Under the pieces are notes generated by a model. That model made no database searches. It saw nothing but the letters and a program-made list of their open reading frames with translations, and was not told the DNA's origin. 64,000 nt of DNA, taken from positions 186,001 to 250,000 of the forward strand of contig NZ_JAAXPG010000006.1 of assembly GCF_012396365.1 (NCBI RefSeq). Direction: 5' to 3'. Every line of letters starts with the position of its first letter. Positions within the stretch are counted from its first letter, which is position 1. Source of the stretch: Nocardiopsis alborubida (GTDB lineage: Bacteria > Actinomycetota > Actinomycetes > Streptosporangiales > Streptosporangiaceae). Positions 48,425 to 57,126 of the stretch are shown here, one piece after another. Position numbers and translations under genes: made by a program.

Positions 48425-49153
48425 GTGACACACGCCGACCCGGCTCGCGTCGAGCAGGTCCGCGCCAACCTCGCCGCCGCGCGGGCCAGGATCGAGGCGG
48501 CCTGCGCCAGGGCCGACCGCAGCCCCGGCGAGGTGTCCCTGGTCGCCGTCACCAAGACACACCCGGCCTCCGATGTGCGGATTCTCGCCTCACTCGGTGT
48601 GACCGACGTGGGCGAGAACCGCGACCAGGAGGCGGCGCCCAAGGCCGCCGAGACCGCTGACCTGGGCCTGACCTGGCACTTCGTGGGCCAGTTGCAGACC
48701 AACAAGGCGCGGTCGGTGGCCTCCTACGCCGATGTCGTCCACTCGGTCGACCGGGCCAGGCTGGCCCGGGTGCTGGGGGAGCGCGCCGCCGCGGCCGGAC
48801 GGAGCCTGACCTGCCTGGTCCAGGTCAACCTCGACGCGGACTCGCGGGCCGGGGTGATCGGTCCGCGCGGGGGTGTCGACCCGGAGGACGCGCTCGAACT
48901 CGCCGCGCGGATCGAGGAGCACGAGGCGCTCGCGCTGGGCGGCGTCATGGCGGTCGCCCCCCGCGAGGGCGACCCCTCGGCCGCCTTCGCCCGTCTCCAG
49001 GGGGTCGCGACCCGTATCCGCGATCGCTATCCTCGGGCGACGGTGGTGTCCGCGGGCATGAGCGGGGACCTGGAGGCGGCGGTCGAGCGAGGCGCGACAC
49101 ACCTGCGACTCGGTACGGCGTTGCTCGGCAACCGGGGACCGATCGTGGGGTAA
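48425..49153 (+). CDS. Pyridoxal-phosphate homeostasis protein (YggS family)
   Basis: A 242-residue PLP-binding protein of the alanine-racemase-like fold that controls PLP and amino-acid balance and is usually found beside sepF. The PLP Lys lies in LVAVTKTHP; GENRDQE, WHFVGQLQTNKA, VQVNLD, GGVMAVAP and the phosphate loop SAGMSGDLEAAVERGATHLRLGTALLG follow. GTG 48425 has AAGGAG four bases upstream. The 261-base gap before it shows no gene. Confidence 0.94.
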   Translation: MTHADPARVEQVRANLAAARARIEAACARADRSPGEVSLVAVTKTHPASDVRILASLGVTDVGENRDQEAAPKAAETADLGLTWHFVGQLQTNKARSVASYADVVHSVDRARLARVLGERAAAAGRSLTCLVQVNLDADSRAGVIGPRGGVDPEDALELAARIEEHEALALGGVMAVAPREGDPSAAFARLQGVATRIRDRYPRATVVSAGMSGDLEAAVERGATHLRLGTALLGNRGPIVG

Positions 49154-49280
49154 TGTCCCCACATAGACCTTGGAACCCGTCTGTGGAGTTCGCCCGAATG
49201 GACGCTCTCCCCGAGAACGGACGGGACAGTGCGAAGGAGTCGGCTGCGGTGAAGGCCGCGGGGACGACGGAGGACATGAG

Positions 49281-49799
49281 ATGGCCGGCGCGATGCGCAA
49301 GATGGCGGTCTACCTCGGCCTCGTGGAGGACGACCGTTACGATCACCGCTATGCGGACGAATATGATGAGTTCGACGATTTCGACGAGGGGGTGGAAGAG
49401 CAGCGTGAACGCGACGCTGACGCCCCGCCCGGCGAGGAAGCGCGAGGCGACGTGATGGACACCGGCGGTTACCTGGGCTCAGGTCGCGGTGGCACGACCG
49501 CGACCGCTTCCACCGCCGACCTCGCGCGGATCACCACGCTCCATCCGCGTACCTACAACGAGGCGCGTACCATCGGAGAGCACTTCCGAGAGGGTACGCC
49601 GGTGATCATGAACCTGACCGAGATGGTCGACAGCGACGCCAAGCGTCTGGTCGACTTCGCGGCTGGTCTGATCTTCGGTCTGCATGGCAGTATCGAACGC
49701 GTCACCAACAAGGTGTTCCTGCTGTCCCCGGCCAACGTCGAGGTGACTGCCGAGGACAAGGCGCGGATCGCCGAGCGAGGGTTCTTCAATCAGAGCTAG
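49281..49799 (+). CDS. sepF: Cell division protein SepF
   Basis: Anchors FtsZ to the membrane in actinobacteria, which lack FtsA. The 172-residue protein starts with a membrane-targeting amphipathic segment ([16 protein letters not shown]), passes through an acidic linker ([12 protein letters not shown]) and ends in the SepF core at about residues 80-172: [43 protein letters not shown] and the [18 protein letters not shown] strand set. ATG 49281 has GGAGGA six bases upstream. yggT and wag31 follow. Confidence 0.95.
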   Translation: MAGAMRKMAVYLGLVEDDRYDHRYADEYDEFDDFDEGVEEQRERDADAPPGEEARGDVMDTGGYLGSGRGGTTATASTADLARITTLHPRTYNEARTIGEHFREGTPVIMNLTEMVDSDAKRLVDFAAGLIFGLHGSIERVTNKVFLLSPANVEVTAEDKARIAERGFFNQS

Positions 49800-49838
49800 A
49801 ACGTCACATTTGTCCAGAGATTGGGTCGAGGAACGACC

Positions 49839-50126
49839 GTGAGTACCGTCCTGTCCGTGCTGATCATCATCCTGCAGCTGTTTGTCTTCGTGCTGCTGGC
49901 CAGGGTGATCCTGGAGATGGTGCAGTCCTTCTCCAGATCGTGGCGCCCCACGGGGTTCGTGCTCGTGATCGCCGAGATCGTGTACACGATCACCGACCCG
50001 CCACTGAGTTTCCTGCGTCGGTTCATCAAGCCCGTACGTCTGGGGAGCATCGCGCTCGACCTGAGCGTCCTGGTGCTCTTCTTCGGCGTCTACATCTTGA
50101 TCGCACTGCTCGGGAGCTTCGCCTAG
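49839..50126 (+). CDS. YggT-family membrane protein
   Basis: A 95-residue protein with two membrane segments (about residues 2-22 and 71-93) joined by a loop with the family's IVYTITDPPLSFLRRFIKPVRLGSIALDLS. YggT proteins accompany sepF and divIVA in Gram-positive bacteria; a role in membrane organisation or osmotic stress is suggested, not proved. GTG 49839 is preceded by GAGGAACGACC. It ends 134 bases before wag31, which has its own promoter. Confidence 0.92.
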   Translation: MSTVLSVLIIILQLFVFVLLARVILEMVQSFSRSWRPTGFVLVIAEIVYTITDPPLSFLRRFIKPVRLGSIALDLSVLVLFFGVYILIALLGSFA

Positions 50127-50178
50127 CAGAAGAGTAGACGTAGGCGGAAGGAACCGCCCCGGATTCCGCTATGTGGTC

Positions 50179-50216
50179 TTGGTCATGATCTGGATTGCCG
50201 TAAGGTCACGATCATG
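50179..50216 (+). promoter_or_regulatory. wag31 promoter with GGTCAYGATC direct repeats
   Basis: TTGGTC (50179-50184) and TAAGGT (50201-50206) are 16 bases apart. GGTCATGATC (50181-50190) and GGTCACGATC (50204-50213) repeat at a 23-base interval over the -35 and -10, and CATGATC/GATCATG also form an inverted pair. A transcription factor could bind here and block RNA polymerase. Transcription would start near 50213, about 48 bases before wag31. Confidence 0.6.
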
Positions 50217-50260
50217 TAGCGTCCCTACGGACAGACTCCAAGCGCGCCAAGGAGACGAAC

Positions 50261-51139
50261 ATGCCGCTGACACCCGCCGATGTGCGGAACAAGCAGTTCA
50301 GTACCACCCGGCTCCGACCGGGATACGACGAAGAAGAGGTCGACGCCTTCCTCGACGAGGTCGAGTCCGAGCTCGACCGCCTGATCCAGGAGAACGAGGA
50401 ACTGCGCGGCAAGCTGGCCGAGTGCCTGCGGGGCAAGGTGCCCAACGCCGGCATGCAGGACTTCCAGCAGCAGGACCAGGCGCCCGAGCCGCAGCAGCAC
50501 GAGCAGATGCGTCCCGAGCCCGTCCAGCCGCCGCAGGCCGTCGAGCCCCAGCCCCCGGTCCAGCAGCAGATGCAGATGGCCGGCCCCGGCATGGGCATGG
50601 GCGGCGAGGAGAACATGGACACGGCCGCCCGTGTCCTGGCCCTCGCGCAGCAGACCGCCGACCAGGCGATCTCCGACGCCCGCCGCGAGGCCGACGAGAC
50701 CCTCGGCCGCGCCCGCCACGAGTCCGAGGACATCCTCGGCAAGGCCCGCCGCCAGGCCGACCAGATCATCGGTGAGGCCCGCGCCCGCTCCGAGAACCTC
50801 GACCGCGACGCGCAGGAGCGCCACCGCCAGGTCATGGGCAGCCTCGTCCAGCAGCGCGAGGAGCTGGAGCACAAGGTCAACGTGCTCAAGGACTTCGAGC
50901 GTGAGTACCGCAGCCGCCTCAAGGACTACTTCGAGCGCCAGCTGCGCGAGCTCAAGAGCGAGGAGGAGAAGGCCCAGGAGCTGAACAACCCGAACACCAC
51001 GGGCGGCTTCCAGACCATGGCCCCGCAGACCGGCGGGACGCCCTCGCTCCAGCACGGCCCCACGGGCAACCCGTTCGGGCAGCCCGAGCCGGCCCAGCAC
51101 GGCGGGTTCCACCCGGGCGAGCCGCACGAGCGCCGCTGA
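50261..51139 (+). CDS. wag31: DivIVA-family polar growth protein Wag31
   Basis: Coiled-coil scaffold that senses negative membrane curvature and drives tip growth in actinobacteria. The 292-residue protein begins with the DivIVA membrane-binding domain (LTPADVRNKQFSTTRLRPGYDEEEVDAFLDEVESEL), has a Gln/Pro/Met-rich linker at about residues 65-120, a long charged coiled coil at about 125-240 with repeated ARR/ADE heptads, and a Gly/Pro-rich tail. It has its own promoter. The acidic repeat protein follows 67 bases downstream. Confidence 0.95.
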   Translation: MPLTPADVRNKQFSTTRLRPGYDEEEVDAFLDEVESELDRLIQENEELRGKLAECLRGKVPNAGMQDFQQQDQAPEPQQHEQMRPEPVQPPQAVEPQPPVQQQMQMAGPGMGMGGEENMDTAARVLALAQQTADQAISDARREADETLGRARHESEDILGKARRQADQIIGEARARSENLDRDAQERHRQVMGSLVQQREELEHKVNVLKDFEREYRSRLKDYFERQLRELKSEEEKAQELNNPNTTGGFQTMAPQTGGTPSLQHGPTGNPFGQPEPAQHGGFHPGEPHERR

Positions 51140-51206
51140 TCGCCGCGGCGTCTGCTCGAACAACTGAAGACTCCGGCACAACACGTGTAAAGGTCCTGGT
51201 CGACCC

Positions 51207-52913
51207 GTGATCCTTAGCATCCTCGCAACCGTGGCGGTGCTGACGGCTATCGCCGTCATCGTGGCCGCCCTGGTGTTCGCCGAGACCCTCCTGGTGTACG
51301 TCGCACTGGGACTGGCGGGCGTCAGCGTTCTCCTCCTACTGGGGGCGCTGCTCCAGGGAAGGTCCGGCAGCGGGGCCAGACCGGATCGGACGGACGGTTT
51401 GGGGAAGGCGTCCGTCCCCGTCATGGCCGCCACGGCGGCAGCGGCGGTACCCACCGCGCACGTGGAGTCGGAGAACCCTGGGCGCGTACCCGCACCGGCC
51501 TCCGAGCCGGTGCGGGAGCCCCATGCCACGGAGCGGCCCGTCTGGCCGACTCCGGCCGCGGAGGACGCCGGTCACGGCGAACCCGAGTACGACGTCCCCC
51601 GCTGGCAGACCCCCACGGCCCACGACTGGCCGGAACCGGACACGGCGGCGCACGCCGCCGCCCCCTCCGCTGAACCGACCCCCTCCTGGGCGGCACCCCC
51701 AGAGGAGGAGCAGCCGCTCCGCGCCCCGGCGCCCTGGGAGAGCGAAGCTGACATCGCCGCCGAGGACGAACCCGACACCGCGCACGGGACCGGCGAGCGC
51801 ACCGCGGCCGCCCCCGGCGCCGCCTTCACCTATGACATTCCCGGCCGCACCCCGGCCGGTGACGGCTTCTCCGCCGAGGACCGCACCCCGTTCGGGGAGC
51901 ACGCGGTCGAGGAGGACGTCGACGACGCGCCCCTCGCGGACGCTCCCGGGGAACGCGCCGGCGAGGACGGCGGCAAAGAGCGGGGCGGCTCCGTGTTCGC
52001 CTCCGAGGAGCCCTTCGTCTACAGCATCCCCCGTCCGGCGGAGGCCGTGGAGGAGCGCTTCCCCGAGGACGGGGGTTACGGGTCCGGTAGCGGGGCCTCG
52101 GACGCGGCCCTCCTCGCCTACGACGTTCCCGAGGGCCAGGACCAGGACGGCGACGAGGACGGGACCGACGGTCAGCGGACCGGCGCCTCGGACAGGGCCT
52201 CGTTCGCCTACGACATCCCCGGCCGGTCGTCCGCGGAGGAGACCGCGGAGGAGGACGCCTTCGAGGACGGCCCCTCGCGCGGTGACGACTCGCGGGCCGT
52301 GCGGGACGCGGTCGAGGAGGACGTCGACGACGCGTTCTTTGCGGAGGCCCCCCAGGAACGCGAGGCCGGTGAGCCCAGCGAGGACACGGCCATCGCCGGG
52401 GCGGACGGGGCACACGACTCCGACGAGGCGGCCGTGCCCACCGCTGACCACGAGGACGACCCGGAGGAGTACGCCCCGGAGCGGATCCCGGGCGGACCCG
52501 GTACGGACGGGGAAGGCCCGGAGACGGCTGTTCTCCCGGTGGTCTCCGAAGACTCCGGGCCGGAAGAGGGGCACGCCCCCGACGGCGATCGCGGCGACGG
52601 CGGGACCGACGAGGCGGCCGACGAGGCGGCGGACGGCATCCCGGACAGCGACCTGGCCGAGGACGACGCCGACGACGGGCGGGACGCCAGGGACGCCTTC
52701 TCCTACCGCATCCCCCGCGGCGACGATGAGGACGGCGCGCGGCCCGGAGAGGCCCCGGCCGACGCCGAGCCCGACCAGGAGGCCTCGGGGGAGGACGACT
52801 CCTCCGCGGCCCGGACGGACCACTCCGCCGACGGCTCGGACGGCGGGGACCGGGAGGTCGCCGACCGCACCTCCGGCACCGCCTCCGACGACGCCTCCGA
52901 CACCAAGCGCTGA
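51207..52913 (+). CDS. Acidic, membrane-anchored repeat protein downstream of wag31
   Basis: I do not recognise this 568-residue protein. Residues 1-50 form two membrane segments. The rest is extremely acidic and probably disordered. A short motif recurs six times: YDVPR (Tyr128), YDIPGR (Tyr209), YSIPR (Tyr272), YDVPE (Tyr305), YDIPGR (Tyr335) and YRIPR (Tyr500), four of them preceded by F/L-x. A second repeat, VEEDVDDA followed by AP-x-ER, occurs twice. GTG 51207 is the likely start, 67 bases after wag31, so it could be co-transcribed. It ends at a strong hairpin. A scaffold or docking role at the pole is possible but unproved. Confidence 0.7.
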   Translation: MILSILATVAVLTAIAVIVAALVFAETLLVYVALGLAGVSVLLLLGALLQGRSGSGARPDRTDGLGKASVPVMAATAAAAVPTAHVESENPGRVPAPASEPVREPHATERPVWPTPAAEDAGHGEPEYDVPRWQTPTAHDWPEPDTAAHAAAPSAEPTPSWAAPPEEEQPLRAPAPWESEADIAAEDEPDTAHGTGERTAAAPGAAFTYDIPGRTPAGDGFSAEDRTPFGEHAVEEDVDDAPLADAPGERAGEDGGKERGGSVFASEEPFVYSIPRPAEAVEERFPEDGGYGSGSGASDAALLAYDVPEGQDQDGDEDGTDGQRTGASDRASFAYDIPGRSSAEETAEEDAFEDGPSRGDDSRAVRDAVEEDVDDAFFAEAPQEREAGEPSEDTAIAGADGAHDSDEAAVPTADHEDDPEEYAPERIPGGPGTDGEGPETAVLPVVSEDSGPEEGHAPDGDRGDGGTDEAADEAADGIPDSDLAEDDADDGRDARDAFSYRIPRGDDEDGARPGEAPADAEPDQEASGEDDSSAARTDHSADGSDGGDREVADRTSGTASDDASDTKR

Positions 52914-52920
52914 ACCGTGA

Positions 52921-52952
52921 CGAGGGCGCCGCTCACCCGAGCGGCGCCCTCG
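52921..52952. terminator. Bidirectional terminator between the acidic-protein gene and ileS
   Basis: CGAGGGCGCCGCTC and GAGCGGCGCCCTCG form a perfect 14-bp stem with the loop ACCC, eight bases after the plus-strand stop. It lies between convergent genes and could stop both. Confidence 0.7.
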
Positions 52953-53092
52953 TGCGCTGGCGCCCTCCCGGTGCGGGGGGAGGGCGACCACGGGACTGCG
53001 CGGCGAAACGCGTGACGGCGCCGCCCGCACGGCTCGGGCCGCCCGGAGGCACGGCGGCCACCGCGGCGCGCGAACCCGCGACCGCCGAGCGC

Positions 53093-53137
53093 AAGCGGCC
53101 CGGCCCGCCCGCCGGGGGCGGACGGACCGGGCCGCTT
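53093..53137 (-). terminator. Putative ileS terminator
   Basis: AAGCGGCCCGG (53093-53103) and CCGGGCCGCTT (53127-53137) form a perfect 11-bp stem around a 23-base, itself GC-rich loop, 17 bases beyond the ileS stop on the minus strand. It has no U-run. Confidence 0.5.
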
Positions 53138-53153
53138 CGGCCACGGCCTGCGG

Positions 53154-56100
53154 TCAGGCCTTGCGGAACCCGAAGGTCACACCGAACTCCTCCGAGGACG
53201 CGGTGTGCAGCTCCCGGCCCGGCTCACCGGCGACGAACGCGTCGGCCAGCACCTCGGCGGCGATCGCCCGGCCGTGCTCGGCGAGAGCCAGCCCGGTGGC
53301 CTCGTCCGTGACCGTCCACCACACCTCGATGCGGTCCGACACCTCCAGCCCGCTCCTCTTACGGGCATCCTGGAGCATCCGGACCATCTCACGGGCCAGA
53401 CCGGCGCGGCGCAGCTCCGCCGTCAGCTCCAGGTCCAGGGCGACGGTCTCGCCCGACTCCGAGGCCACCGCCCAGCCCTCGCGGGGCTGTTCGGTCACCA
53501 GCAGCTCGTCGGCGCTCACCTCCACCGGCTCGTCCTCGACGTGCACCCGCGCCCAGCCGGTGTCGCGCACCTGCCGCACCAGCTCGGCCGGGTCGGCGGC
53601 CTGGACGGCCTTGGCCACCAGCGGGGTCCGCTTGGCGAACCGCTTGCCCAGCGCCCGGAAGTTCGGCTTCACACTGAAGTCCACCAGGTCGCCGCTCACC
53701 GAGGACAGCGAGTCCAGCGAGGCCACGTTCAGCTCGTCCGCGATCTGGCCGCGCAGCTGCTCGGGCAGGTCCGCGAAGCCCGGGGCGCCCACCAGGGCGC
53801 GGGCCAGCGGCTGGCGGGTGCGCACGGCCGAGTCCACCCGGGCCGAGCGGCCCAGCTCCACCAGGCGGCGGGTCAGCGCCATGTTCCGGGACAGCTCGGG
53901 GTCGATCAGGTCCTCGCGCACCTCGGGCCAGGAGGCCAGGTGCACCGAGTCCGGGCTGCCCGGGCGGCGCAGAGCCGACCACACGTGGTCGGTCAGGAAC
54001 GGCACGATCGGCGCCATCAGCAGGGTGACGGTCTCCAGGGCCTCGAAGAGCGTCGCGAACGCCGCGGCGCCCTCGGGGGTGGCGGCCCCGCCCCAGAACC
54101 GGCGGCGGGAGCGGCGCACGTACCAGTTGGACACGTCGTCCACGAACGCGGTCAGACGGCGCCCGGCGGTCGTGGTGTCGAAGGTGTCCATCGCCTCGGT
54201 GACGTCGCGGACGACCTCGTTCAGCTCCGAGAGCAGCCACCGGTCCAGCAGCGGCCGGTCCTGCGGCGCGGGCGCCGAGTCCAGCAGAGCGTGGTTCCAG
54301 CCCTCGCCGGCGTTCGCGTACAGGGTGAGGAAGGACACGGTGCTGTGGTAGGTCAGCAGCACCTTGCGGACGATCTCCTCCAGGGCGGCGTGGCCCACCC
54401 GGCGGGCGGTCCACGGCGAGCCGCTGGCCAGCATGAACCAGCGCAGGGCGTCGGCACCGTGCCGGTCCATCACCGGGATGGGCTCCATGACGTTGCCCAG
54501 GTGCTTGCTCATCTTGCGGCCGTCCTCGGCGAGGATGTGGCCGAGCACGACCACGTTCTCGAACGAGTTGCGGCCGAACACCAGGGTGCTCACCGCCAGC
54601 AGCGAGTAGAACCAGCCACGGGTCTGGTCGATGGCCTCGGAGATGTACTGCGCCGGGAAGTTCTCCCGGAAGGTCTCCTCGTTGTGGTGCGGGGCGCCCC
54701 ACTGGGCGAAGGGCATGGAGCCGGAGTCGAACCAGGCGTCGATGACCTCGGGGACGCGGCGGGCCACCCGCTCCTCCTCGGGCAGGGAGGGGTCGGCGTC
54801 CGGGTCGGGGATGACGATGTCGTCGACGTAGGGGCGGTGCGGGTCCAGCGACGACAGGTCCTGCCCGCTGAGGCGGCCCAGCTCCTCCAGGGAGCCCACG
54901 CAGATCTGGCGCCCGTCGGGGAACTCCCAGATCGGCAGCGGGGTGCCCCAGTAGCGGTTGCGCGAGAGCGCCCAGTCGACGTTGCCGCGCAGCCACTCGC
55001 CGAAGCGGCCCTCCTTGACGTTCTCGGGCACCCAGTGGGTGGCCTGGTTCTGCGCGATGAGCTCGTCCTTGACCGCGGTGGTGCGGATGTACCAGGACGG
55101 CACCGCGTAGTACAGCAGCGCCGTGTGGCAGCGCCAGCAGTGCGGGTAGGAGTGCTCGTAGCTGACGTGGCGGAAGAGCAGCCCGCGGTCGCGCAGGTCG
55201 CGCACCAGCGTCTTGTCGGCCTCCTTGAAGAACACCCCGCCCACCAGCGGCAGGTCGGCCTCGAAGGTGCCGTCGGGGCGGACCGGGTTGACCACGGGCA
55301 GGCCGTAGGCGCGGCACACCACCATGTCGTCGGCGCCGAAGGCGGGCGACTGGTGCACCAGGCCGGTGCCGTCCTCGACCGTGACGTAGTCGGCGAGCAC
55401 GACGTAGTGGGCGGGCTCGTCGAAGGGCACCAGGTCGAAGGGGCGCTCGTAGGTCCAGCGCTCCATCTCGTCGCCCTCGAAGCTCTCGCCGGTGAGCTCC
55501 CAGCCCTCGCCGAGGACCTTCTCGAACAGCGGACGCGCCACGACCAGGCGCTCCTGGCCGTCGGTGGCCACCACGTACTCCACGTCCGGGTGCACGGCCA
55601 CGGCGGTGTTGGAGACCAGCGTCCACGGGGTGGTCGTCCACACCAGCAGCGAGGTGGGGTGCTCGGCGGCGGCCAGCGGCCCCGAGGTCACCGGGAAGCG
55701 CACGTACACCGACGGGTCGGTGACGGTCTCGTACCCCTGGGCGAGCTCGTGGTCGGACAGCGTGGTGCCGCAGCGCGGGCAGTAGGGGCTGATCCGGTAG
55801 TCGCGGACCAGCAGGCCCTTGTCCCAGATCTGCTTGAGCGCCCACCAGACCGACTCCACGTACTGGGGGTCCATGGTGCGGTAGGCGTCGTCCATGTTCA
55901 CCCAGTAGCCCATGCGCTCGGTCATGGCGGTGAAGGCGTCCACGTTGCGCAGGACGGACTCGCGGCAGCGGTCGTTGAACTCGGCGATGCCGAAGGACTC
56001 GATGTCCTTCTTGCCGGACAGGCCCAGCTCCTTCTCCACGGCGACCTCGACGGGCAGGCCGTGGCAGTCCCAGCCCGCCTTGCGGTCCACGTGGTAGCCG

Positions 56101-56354
56101 CGCATGGTGCGAAAGCGCGGGAAGACGTCCTTGAACGCGCGGGCCTCCACGTGGTGCACGCCGGGCTGGCCGTTGGCCGTGGGCGGGCCCTCGTAGAAGA
56201 CCCAGTTGGGGCCGCCGCGGGTCTGGTCGAGCGAGCGCTGGAAGACGTTCTCCTTCGACCAGCGGCCGAGGATCTCGCGCTCCATGGCTGGCAGGTCGAT
56301 CTGCGCGGGCAGCTGGGGCAGCGCGCGGGGTTCGGGCCGGGGGTCGTTGGCCAC
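53154..56354 (-). CDS. ileS: Isoleucyl-tRNA synthetase, type 2, with GxHH signature
   Basis: Charges tRNA-Ile. At 1066 residues it has the class I core, the CP1 editing domain (WTTTPWTLVSNTAVAVHPD) and a long C-terminal region typical of eukaryote-like IleRS2. The second signature is KMSKH. The first, normally HxGH, reads PGVHHVEAR, so residues 65-68 are GVHH, the swapped GxHH form; the surrounding FYEGPPTANGQP and AGWDCHGLPVE are normal. Published work on IleRS2 ties GxHH to extreme mupirocin resistance. GTG 56354 has GGAAAGG upstream. A T-box leader precedes it. Confidence 0.96.
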   Translation of the reverse strand: MANDPRPEPRALPQLPAQIDLPAMEREILGRWSKENVFQRSLDQTRGGPNWVFYEGPPTANGQPGVHHVEARAFKDVFPRFRTMRGYHVDRKAGWDCHGLPVEVAVEKELGLSGKKDIESFGIAEFNDRCRESVLRNVDAFTAMTERMGYWVNMDDAYRTMDPQYVESVWWALKQIWDKGLLVRDYRISPYCPRCGTTLSDHELAQGYETVTDPSVYVRFPVTSGPLAAAEHPTSLLVWTTTPWTLVSNTAVAVHPDVEYVVATDGQERLVVARPLFEKVLGEGWELTGESFEGDEMERWTYERPFDLVPFDEPAHYVVLADYVTVEDGTGLVHQSPAFGADDMVVCRAYGLPVVNPVRPDGTFEADLPLVGGVFFKEADKTLVRDLRDRGLLFRHVSYEHSYPHCWRCHTALLYYAVPSWYIRTTAVKDELIAQNQATHWVPENVKEGRFGEWLRGNVDWALSRNRYWGTPLPIWEFPDGRQICVGSLEELGRLSGQDLSSLDPHRPYVDDIVIPDPDADPSLPEEERVARRVPEVIDAWFDSGSMPFAQWGAPHHNEETFRENFPAQYISEAIDQTRGWFYSLLAVSTLVFGRNSFENVVVLGHILAEDGRKMSKHLGNVMEPIPVMDRHGADALRWFMLASGSPWTARRVGHAALEEIVRKVLLTYHSTVSFLTLYANAGEGWNHALLDSAPAPQDRPLLDRWLLSELNEVVRDVTEAMDTFDTTTAGRRLTAFVDDVSNWYVRRSRRRFWGGAATPEGAAAFATLFEALETVTLLMAPIVPFLTDHVWSALRRPGSPDSVHLASWPEVREDLIDPELSRNMALTRRLVELGRSARVDSAVRTRQPLARALVGAPGFADLPEQLRGQIADELNVASLDSLSSVSGDLVDFSVKPNFRALGKRFAKRTPLVAKAVQAADPAELVRQVRDTGWARVHVEDEPVEVSADELLVTEQPREGWAVASESGETVALDLELTAELRRAGLAREMVRMLQDARKRSGLEVSDRIEVWWTVTDEATGLALAEHGRAIAAEVLADAFVAGEPGRELHTASSEEFGVTFGFRKA

Positions 56355-56355
56355 C

Positions 56356-56640
56356 GTCGTACCTTTCCATCAGGTGTGCTCCTGACGGAGGGACGAGGCG
56401 TGCGGCCCCGCGGTACCACCCTCCTTGGACCGCGGCCGTGCCGCTGGGCGGCGGGCGGCGGATCCCTCTTCGTTGCGCTGTGCCGGTTCTACTGGGACGC
56501 CTGGCGTCCGTTCCTCCGGCGGCTCCGGGGTGATCTTCGCGCTGGTCGTACCCCCGGGCTCGCACCGCCCCCGGGTCGCTTGGACGGGTCGGCCGTTCTA
56601 GGCTGTCTCGCGTCCGGTCGGGGCCAGCGTTACTCGTCCC
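56356..56640 (-). promoter_or_regulatory. Isoleucine T-box riboswitch in the ileS leader
   Basis: On the minus strand GGGTGGTACCGCG (56421-56409) matches the conserved T-box bulge sequence that pairs with the tRNA acceptor end. About 110 bases further upstream, GAAGATCACC (specifier ATC at 56534-56532 followed by A) fits an isoleucine specifier loop. The T-box is followed within 70 bases by the GGAAAGG ribosome site, and there is no terminator with a U-run, so control is probably translational, as reported for other actinobacterial ileS T-boxes. A TATCCT -10-like hexamer lies at 56663-56658. Confidence 0.9.
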
Positions 56641-56707
56641 CATCGACACCTGAGGTCAGGATAACGCAGCGGGGAGGGCCCCGCCGCTCGTTCGGGGGAG
56701 GGCCGCA

Positions 56708-56968
56708 GTGGCTGAGGACGTCCGGGGCGCCGTGCTGGTGACCATGGCGGACCGCGAGGACGCCGAGGAGCTGGCCGAGCAGCTCCTGGAGCAGGGGTAC
56801 GAGCCGTGCCTGGTGCACCGCGACATGCTCGCGGGAGAGGACGACGCCGAGGACGTGGACTGGGTGATCGAGGTGCACACCGGGCCGCACGGCGGTCCGG
56901 CGGTGTTCGACGAGCCCCACCTGGCGGCCCTGGCCGAGGACTACGGCGGTTTCGCGGTCGCGGAGTGA
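56708..56968 (+). CDS. Small conserved-type acidic protein of unknown function
   Basis: I do not recognise this 86-residue protein with certainty. It reads AVLVTMADREDAEELAEQLLEQGYEP, then an acidic loop and DWVIEVHTG, ending in ALAEDYGGFAVAE: a compact alpha/beta pattern that faintly resembles RraB/DUF695- or DUF2007-type ferredoxin-like folds. It has no signal peptide or membrane segment. GTG 56708 has GGGGGAGGG upstream. It is divergent from ileS; codon use looks native (strong third-position G+C). Confidence 0.65.
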   Translation: MAEDVRGAVLVTMADREDAEELAEQLLEQGYEPCLVHRDMLAGEDDAEDVDWVIEVHTGPHGGPAVFDEPHLAALAEDYGGFAVAE

Positions 56969-57050
56969 CGGGATGGGCGGGACCGCGTGGGTTTGACGAG
57001 CCGGACGGGATGGCCGGGACAAGCGGGCCGCGTGGGTCCGACGGACCGCG
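56968..57050 (+). repeat. Imperfect tandem duplication, about 37-45 bp
   Basis: ACGGGATGGGCGGGAC...CGCGTGGGTTTGACGAGC (from 56968) recurs as ACGGGATGGCCGGGAC...CGCGTGGGTCCGACGGAC (from 57005), the second unit carrying an extra AAGCGGGC. It fills much of the 158-base gap before the GNAT gene. Confidence 0.5.
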
Positions 57051-57126
57051 TGTACCGGACGGGCTTCGCGGGCTGGTCGGAAAAACCGGTTGGGCGCGGG
57101 CTGCCGGAAGCGCGAGGATGCTCCCC

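Noticed and set aside
53205..56741. An open frame of over 1100 codons on the plus strand opposite ileS
   Set aside because: It mirrors the codons of ileS, shows no recognisable domain, and runs through the T-box leader.
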